Below are positions 41,887-46,493 of a DNA stretch of 46,493 nucleotides, in pieces. Numbering within the stretch: position 1 is the first letter of the stretch; the number at the start of each line of letters is the position of its first letter. The notes under the pieces are model-generated. The model did not search any database. It saw only the letters and a list, made by a program, of their open reading frames with translations, and had not been told where the DNA came from. The position numbers and the translations under genes were made by a program. The stretch spans positions 1 through 46,493 of the forward strand of contig MPNG01000011.1 of assembly GCA_002238905.1 (NCBI GenBank), read 5' to 3'. This DNA is from Alphaproteobacteria bacterium bin98 (lineage in GTDB: Bacteria > Pseudomonadota > Alphaproteobacteria > Bin98).

Positions 41887-42140
41887 TTAACAGTATATAG
41901 GAATGATAAAGAGACTTTGTTTACGATACTGACCAATACTCGCTCTATTATATGTGCATTTGTTATGCAAACCGTCTACTGATTCCTTTTGCTTTTATTT
42001 TTTTAATTAGCTAGTATTTAGTGCCCACTATGTTTTTTATCTGCAAAGACTATTATTTTTGTGTGTTTGAGCTGTACAGTACAGGTAGATGGAGGATCTT
42101 ATCCACGCAGTAAGTTCTTACAACAATAATTTATGTAAGA
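41887..42140. other. Spacer without recognised content
   Basis: AT-rich. No ORF on either strand resembles family A or B, and no terminator stem was found. It separates family B member 1 from a reverse-strand family B relic. Confidence 0.4.
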
Positions 42141-42410
42141 TTAGTTATTGACTTTTTTGACGTACGACGCAAATATCTGATCCAAGATCGCTTCTAACAT
42201 TGCAGTATATCTGGTGTAGGTATGGGTCATGATTGCTCTTTTTAGAGCCGATAGTCTTTGAAACTTTGTTCGAATGTTGTCCTACTCAGCATCTGTAGAG
42301 AGGCTTACTAGGTTGACTAATCTCGCATATTCCTGATCAGCTTCCTGAAAAGCGATTTTGATTTTTTTGTGCAGAACAACCGTACACAACAGAAGAAATA
42401 TTTTTATGAA
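42141..42410 (-). pseudogene. Reverse-strand family B gene with lost start and one nonsense codon
   Basis: Read on the minus strand from 42410, the frame gives FIKIFLLLCTVVLHKK, the family B signal core. The DNA matches the start of the 42544 gene (CTTCTGTTGTGTACGGT then TTCTGCAC against TTTTGCAC). It continues AFQEADQEYARLVNLVS, meets one TAG after STDAE, and then stays open for 46 codons to TAA 42141. No in-frame ATG precedes it. It faces away from the 42544 gene. Confidence 0.7.
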
Positions 42411-42543
42411 CCATAGACCATCGTGCCCTTCAGTTTTAGATAATAATGCTTGTGATTGAGGCTATAGTGTCAATATCAAAAGTAAAAATATGATAGTTAT
42501 AGATATAGATGATATATTTTGTGTGGTATGATAAAATATTTAT

Positions 42544-44895
42544 ATGATAAATATTTTTCTCATACGCAAATTGCTTCTGTTGTGTACGGTGATTTTGCAC
42601 GGCGCACATTTTAGCGGATATTATGATTGGGAGCGGTGTTTTGATACTGAGGGATCTTGTGATGTGATTGAGCATGAACCATCCACGGATCATCATCAAT
42701 ATGAGTTTCCTCAGCCTACTGCTGGATACACTGGATACAATGGGGGACACTTTTCGACCAGAGGTATGCCTCCTCAAGCCGCGCAACCTGATGCTCCTTG
42801 GGATCCTGTGGTGCATCAGGATGTTTATATTGCGGGATCTTGTGATGTGATTGAGCATGAACCATCCACGGATCATCATCAATATGAGTTTCCTCAGCCT
42901 ACTGCTGGATACACTGGATACAATGGGGGACACTTTTTCGACCAGAGTATGCCTCCTCAAGCCGCTCAACCTGATGATCCTTGGGATTCTTTTTTTGTGC
43001 ATCAGGATGTTTATACTGCGGGATTTTGTGATGTGACTGAACATGTACAATCCACGGATCATCATCAATATGAGTTTCCTCAGCCTACTGCTGGATACAC
43101 TGGATACAATGGGGAACACTTTTACGACCAGAGTATGACTCCTAATTCCTCTGATTGTGATAAGCTCACATTAAAAGATTTGCTTATAGCTCTTGCAATG
43201 CGGTGTCTGAAATATAAAAGACACAGAATTGTAGATACAGGCACCATTACAATGCATCTGGACGCGAACAAGCGTGCAGCGAGAAACTTGCGGCGTGCCA
43301 CGAAGTATAGAATGATCGGGATTAGCGATATTCAAGCATCAAAAAAGTGCTCACTTGGAGAGATAAGATCTGAAATTGCAAGTATAGTGTTGCAAAGGAC
43401 GCAGCAGAGACGTGTAAATGTCGCAGAGTATGAAATAGATTTGGAACTTCAGCGCCTGCAAAATACGATTGATGTGACTGATGTGCCTTCTCAGAGCTTA
43501 GATGATGCTATTATGCATTGCGCAACGCGATGTGCAAACTTGGGAAAAGAAAGAGAAGTTGTTGAAGATGCAGCTACAAGGGTTCTGGAGGATGAGAGTG
43601 AAGAGGGAAAATTGTGGCGTGTCATGGCCACTAGAATAATCTGGATTGATAGGATTGATGCATTCGGCGAGGTCTCACTTGAGGATATAAGAGCTGCAAT
43701 TGGACGTGTCGTGTCGCAAAGGGCACAGAAGATACAGGATGCCAAAAATGCCGAAGAGGATGGAATAGATTCTGCACTTCAGGTAATGAACAATGTGATT
43801 CAAGAGTTAAAGATTGATGTGGTTCAACGTATTGAGCAAAAATATTATTTCAAGTTAATGGTGGAAAGCGAATTAGAAGATTTGATTATAGATTTCGTAG
43901 ATCAATATGAAGGAGCGAGAATAACAAGAGTAGCTGCTGAAGATATAATCGTGACTTTGGAAGACAGGGCAACATTTCTGCGTTGCACACACACTAGAGT
44001 TCGCGGGATTGTAAGCATTCTTACACAATCAGAAGCTTCGCTTGATGATATGAAATCTGCAATTAATACGATGGTTTTGCGCAGGAAATCTGGGACACAA
44101 TTATATGTAACAGGGAGAATAAAGACCTCAATAGATTCTGAATATTCTGAACTTCAGGAACTGCAAAATGTGATTGATGCGATAATGTCGATTGATAAAC
44201 AAGGTGATGATCATTCTGTTAAGGTAAGTAGCGCAGAAGATTTGATTATATCTTACGTAAAATCAATAGATGATGAACTTGCGGACCTTAAAGGTCTTGC
44301 GCCACTGCACGGTGTGGTTTTGACTCAAGATAGTTCATTTGCTCAGAGCTTACAAGAGTTGATTATGGATCGCGCAACGCGATATGCAAAATCGGGAAAA
44401 AGATCAGCTGTTAAAGATCAGACCAGTGAACAGAGCTTACAAGAGTTGAGTATGGATCGCTCAACGCGATATGCAAAATTGGGAAAAAGATCAGCTGTTA
44501 AAGATCAGACCAGTGAACAGAGCCAAAGCCGGCGGTCTCTGTACAATAGAAGGAATGGGGTTGCCAGTATTCTTATGCGAAAAGATGCCTCCCTTGATGA
44601 TATAGCCTATTCAATTACCGCTATACTTCAGCACAGAAACAAGCAAGTACTATCAGATGATGCTAAAGTAGCCGCAAGAGAGTCCGCAATAAATTCTGAA
44701 CTTCAAGCGATGAAAGATGCGATTGAGGCTATAAGGGGTGTGGCGCTAAAGCGCAAGGTTTCAATTGCAGTTCAGTTGATAGCGGAGTGTATGAGTATGG
44801 CAAATCGGCAGAGAACATCTCACGATTTTAATTGCAAAAAAGCGCGTATACAAAAATTAAAAAAGAGCACCCAGACACGAGGCAAGTGCGATTGA
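42544..44895 (+). CDS. Secreted repeat protein of family B, member 2
   Basis: 783 residues. The signal is MINIFLIRKLLLLCTVILHGAH. Residues about 37-203 are three tandem repeats of 61-62 residues, rich in His, Tyr, Pro and Gly (CDVIEHEPSTDHHQYEFPQP, TAGYTGYNGGHF, MPPQAAQP, VHQDVY). The remainder contains four diverged helical repeats of about 120 residues, each marked by an R-x-x-G/W-I...SLxDI(R/K)xxI segment followed by LQxLQNxI. Examples are CSLGEIRSEIASIVLQR, VSLEDIRAAIGRVVSQR and ASLDDMKSAINTMVLRR. A tandem 29-residue unit lies near residue 601. The C-terminus is basic. No known domain or ribosome site was found. Confidence 0.83.
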   Translation: MINIFLIRKLLLLCTVILHGAHFSGYYDWERCFDTEGSCDVIEHEPSTDHHQYEFPQPTAGYTGYNGGHFSTRGMPPQAAQPDAPWDPVVHQDVYIAGSCDVIEHEPSTDHHQYEFPQPTAGYTGYNGGHFFDQSMPPQAAQPDDPWDSFFVHQDVYTAGFCDVTEHVQSTDHHQYEFPQPTAGYTGYNGEHFYDQSMTPNSSDCDKLTLKDLLIALAMRCLKYKRHRIVDTGTITMHLDANKRAARNLRRATKYRMIGISDIQASKKCSLGEIRSEIASIVLQRTQQRRVNVAEYEIDLELQRLQNTIDVTDVPSQSLDDAIMHCATRCANLGKEREVVEDAATRVLEDESEEGKLWRVMATRIIWIDRIDAFGEVSLEDIRAAIGRVVSQRAQKIQDAKNAEEDGIDSALQVMNNVIQELKIDVVQRIEQKYYFKLMVESELEDLIIDFVDQYEGARITRVAAEDIIVTLEDRATFLRCTHTRVRGIVSILTQSEASLDDMKSAINTMVLRRKSGTQLYVTGRIKTSIDSEYSELQELQNVIDAIMSIDKQGDDHSVKVSSAEDLIISYVKSIDDELADLKGLAPLHGVVLTQDSSFAQSLQELIMDRATRYAKSGKRSAVKDQTSEQSLQELSMDRSTRYAKLGKRSAVKDQTSEQSQSRRSLYNRRNGVASILMRKDASLDDIAYSITAILQHRNKQVLSDDAKVAARESAINSELQAMKDAIEAIRGVALKRKVSIAVQLIAECMSMANRQRTSHDFNCKKARIQKLKKSTQTRGKCD
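42652..43143 (+). repeat. Three tandem 183/186-bp coding repeats
   Basis: Units start near 42652, 42835 and 43021. The first two are nearly identical over their first 130 bp. The third is more diverged and stops about two thirds through. Periods of 183 and 186 bp keep the frame. Such repeats can vary in number by slippage or unequal exchange. Confidence 0.92.
44344..44517 (+). repeat. Two tandem 87-bp coding repeats
   Basis: CAGAGCTTACAAGAGTTG at 44344 recurs at 44431, and the two 87-bp units differ at only a few bases. They encode QSLQELxMDRxTRYAKxGKR plus SAVKDQTSE twice, in frame, and a third partial unit (CAGAGCC) follows. Confidence 0.92.
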
Positions 44896-45000
44896 TGGGA
44901 ACAGTGATCGCCTTGCGCAAGTCTGAAAATACAAAGAATATCTTGCTCTTATCTATTTGGCCCTTGTGTGTTAGGAAGTGTGGCCCAATATCTTGTGCAT

Positions 45001-45111
45001 TTAGCCAAATTTCTCATCAAAAAAGTTTGTAGACTCACCTGTTTTGCTTGCATCGTGCAGAACAAGTGTACACAACAGTAATAATTTTTGTGTATAAATG
45101 ATAGTTTTCAT
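45001..45111 (-). pseudogene. Truncated reverse-strand family B gene (36 codons)
   Basis: From ATG 45111 on the minus strand the frame reads MKTIIYTQKLLLLCTLVLHD, a perfect family B signal peptide, then 16 more residues to TAA at 45001. Nothing related follows. It is a gene cut off just after its signal peptide. Whether the short peptide is made is unknown. It lies between members 2 and 3 and points the opposite way. Confidence 0.65.
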
Positions 45112-45221
45112 TAGCGATTTTTTAACATATCCATATTTTGGGTGCTATATGATTTTTTCAAGCAAAATGCTAGTGATACTTAATTGTGTGTGTTGATAGA
45201 AAGTGATAATATAATGCTACT

Positions 45222-46493
45222 ATGATGAAGATATTTTGCATACCTAGATTATTACTGTTGTGTGCGTTTGTGCTGCACGGATCATCAGATGAGGAGTGTG
45301 AAGGATCAATCCGAGAGTTGCCTTTACATGATGTGACAGGTGAGCATGATGCAATCAGCCCCCCTCCTACGGCTGAGCAAGTGCCGTCTACTGATGTAGG
45401 TTTGATCTGTGATGACCAAGAATCGAGCGACGATTTGCATAGTATTTTATCCTTGCGCTATTCAGAGTTGTTTGAGCCTAGCGCTAAAGAAAAAGAGCTT
45501 GTAAGTGCACGCAGAAGAAATAAATCAGCACTCATGGAGCTCAAGAAACAGTTACGGGAGGAGGCGGGTAAGCCAACGGATTTGCAGAGTCACGAAATAT
45601 TGACATCTCTTCCACAAGTGATAAAAGATGTTGCTGCTGCATCAAAGAAGCCTACAAGAGGTGGAGTGATGGCTATTCTCAAAGCCACTAGTTTAGATGT
45701 TGAGAAAGCAAAAGAAAAAGAGCAAATAAGGATAAATAAGCGGGCAGCCTCTAAGGCAAAGTACAAGCGCAAGGCCAAAAATCCTGAAGAGCGACTAGAC
45801 CGTTTTGTAGCGCTTGGCGTTCTCCTAAGAGCGCAGAAAGCAAAAAAGCAAGTTGAGCCATCATTGATATCAGCGATTGAGCAGAAATTGCTTAGCAAGA
45901 AGAGAGTGAGTCTTCATGAAATATCTGATCTCTTACTGCAAAAGATCAAGGAAAACGATGGAAGTACGGAGGAGGCAGTATTGCAAGAAGCATTGAAAGC
46001 TGATTGGAAAAGGAGATGGCGAGTGAAGGGTGAGATAAAAATACCACTCCGTTTTGCAGCGCTAGGCGTTCTCTTAAGAGCAGAGGAAGGCGGGCGCCAA
46101 GTTGATCCATTATTGATATCAGAGCTTGAGGATAAATTGATGCGAGCACAACAAATTAAGTCATCTTGTAATCTCAAAGTCAGAAGACCTGTAGAGGTAA
46201 ACAGCGTAGGGCTTCATGAAATATCTGATCTCTTACGTCAAAGGATCAGGGAAAACGATGGTAGAACAGAGATGGAAGTGTTGCAGGAAGCATTGAAAGC
46301 GGATGATGACTGGGTGCAGTTGTATAGTCTTAAACAGAGCAATGCTTATGTAAAAAGGAGGGGCATTCAAGGTGGCTCTGCTCTAACGGTGGGTATGGAG
46401 ATGGATGCAGATAAAGCTGTGGAAGCTCTTCTTTTATTAAAAAGTGCAGTGGTGCTCGGAACGGAGCAAAGTCGTGCTGATCTAGAGGTGGGT
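45222..46493 (+). CDS. Secreted protein of family B, member 3 (3' truncated by the window)
   Basis: The frame is open from ATG 45222 (second ATG at 45225) to the end of the window, 424 codons. The signal peptide is MMKIFCIPRLLLLCAFVLHGSS. A Glu/Asp-rich region follows, then a basic stretch (KAKYKRKAK near residue 180). Two copies of a helical repeat of roughly 110 residues come next, each with F(V/A)ALGVLLRA, PxLIS, LHEISDLLxQ, KENDG/RENDG and VLQEALKAD. No known domain is recognised. Long minus-strand ORFs here are shadows. Confidence 0.8.
   Translation, partial: MMKIFCIPRLLLLCAFVLHGSSDEECEGSIRELPLHDVTGEHDAISPPPTAEQVPSTDVGLICDDQESSDDLHSILSLRYSELFEPSAKEKELVSARRRNKSALMELKKQLREEAGKPTDLQSHEILTSLPQVIKDVAAASKKPTRGGVMAILKATSLDVEKAKEKEQIRINKRAASKAKYKRKAKNPEERLDRFVALGVLLRAQKAKKQVEPSLISAIEQKLLSKKRVSLHEISDLLLQKIKENDGSTEEAVLQEALKADWKRRWRVKGEIKIPLRFAALGVLLRAEEGGRQVDPLLISELEDKLMRAQQIKSSCNLKVRRPVEVNSVGLHEISDLLRQRIRENDGRTEMEVLQEALKADDDWVQLYSLKQSNAYVKRRGIQGGSALTVGMEMDADKAVEALLLLKSAVVLGTEQSRADLEVG

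Noticed and set aside
42436-43119. Minus-strand ORF of 227 codons with internal repeats
   Set aside because: Its repeats are just the antisense of the 183/186-bp coding repeats of family B member 2, which has a signal peptide on the plus strand.
44832-45032. Plus-strand ORF of 66 codons overlapping the end of family B member 2
   Set aside because: It starts inside the member 2 gene in another frame, has no ribosome site, and runs antisense to the truncated reverse family B gene.

Overview
The window looks like the chromosome of a host-associated alphaproteobacterium. Supporting signs are the hrcA-grpE-dnaK-dnaJ cluster with a perfect CIRCE operator, an Nfu-type iron-sulfur scaffold with an N-terminal Nfu_N domain, a zf-CHCC zinc-finger miniprotein, a SleB-type wall hydrolase and a class IIA HAD phosphatase of the alphaproteobacterial type. 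Moderately AT-rich DNA, many lineage-specific secreted paralogs and many gene relics suggest an intracellular symbiont, perhaps Holosporales-like. That placement is inference; no rRNA or marker tree is available here.

Layout. (1) 1-5672: 3' end of an acidic-tailed protein, then hrcA, grpE, CIRCE plus promoter, dnaK, dnaJ and nth, tightly packed with short overlaps. (2) 5768-26401: a head-to-tail array of one family of small secreted proteins, called family A here. It has 12 apparently complete genes, 4 truncated or frameshifted ones and several relics. In the first half the spacers contain decaying copies of the 3' part of nth, so the amplified unit was 'nth tail plus secreted gene'. A second subgroup (16.4-20.7 kb) is a different unit, with a conserved upstream element and a conserved terminator. 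A third (22.3-26.4 kb) is a shorter protein type arranged around a tRNA-Leu(GAG) and a split tRNA relic. (3) 26702-40202: mostly conserved housekeeping genes: mgtE, a thiolase-like protein lacking its catalytic residues, xseB, an RluA-family pseudouridine synthase, a tandem pair of secreted unknowns, trxA, an M24 aminopeptidase, a HAD phosphatase, an SLC13-type permease overlapping a periplasmic binding protein, a zf-CHCC miniprotein, a SleB hydrolase, nfuA and trxB. (4) 40609-end: a second, unrelated secreted family (family B), with three large genes and two broken reverse-strand copies that share a signal-peptide core (LLLLC..VLH), carry internal repeats and have strongly basic stretches.

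How it fits together. HrcA should repress dnaKJ through CIRCE, and nth overlaps dnaJ, so nth and possibly the first family A gene may receive heat-shock read-through. Families A and B both carry short signal peptides, amplify by local duplication and decay in place. This pattern fits host-interaction proteins, but no function can be assigned from sequence alone.

The main novelty is the family A array: its birth-and-death history is recorded by nth fragments, shared terminators and a tRNA gene split by a paralog. No CRISPR array, insertion sequence, prophage or rRNA gene was seen.
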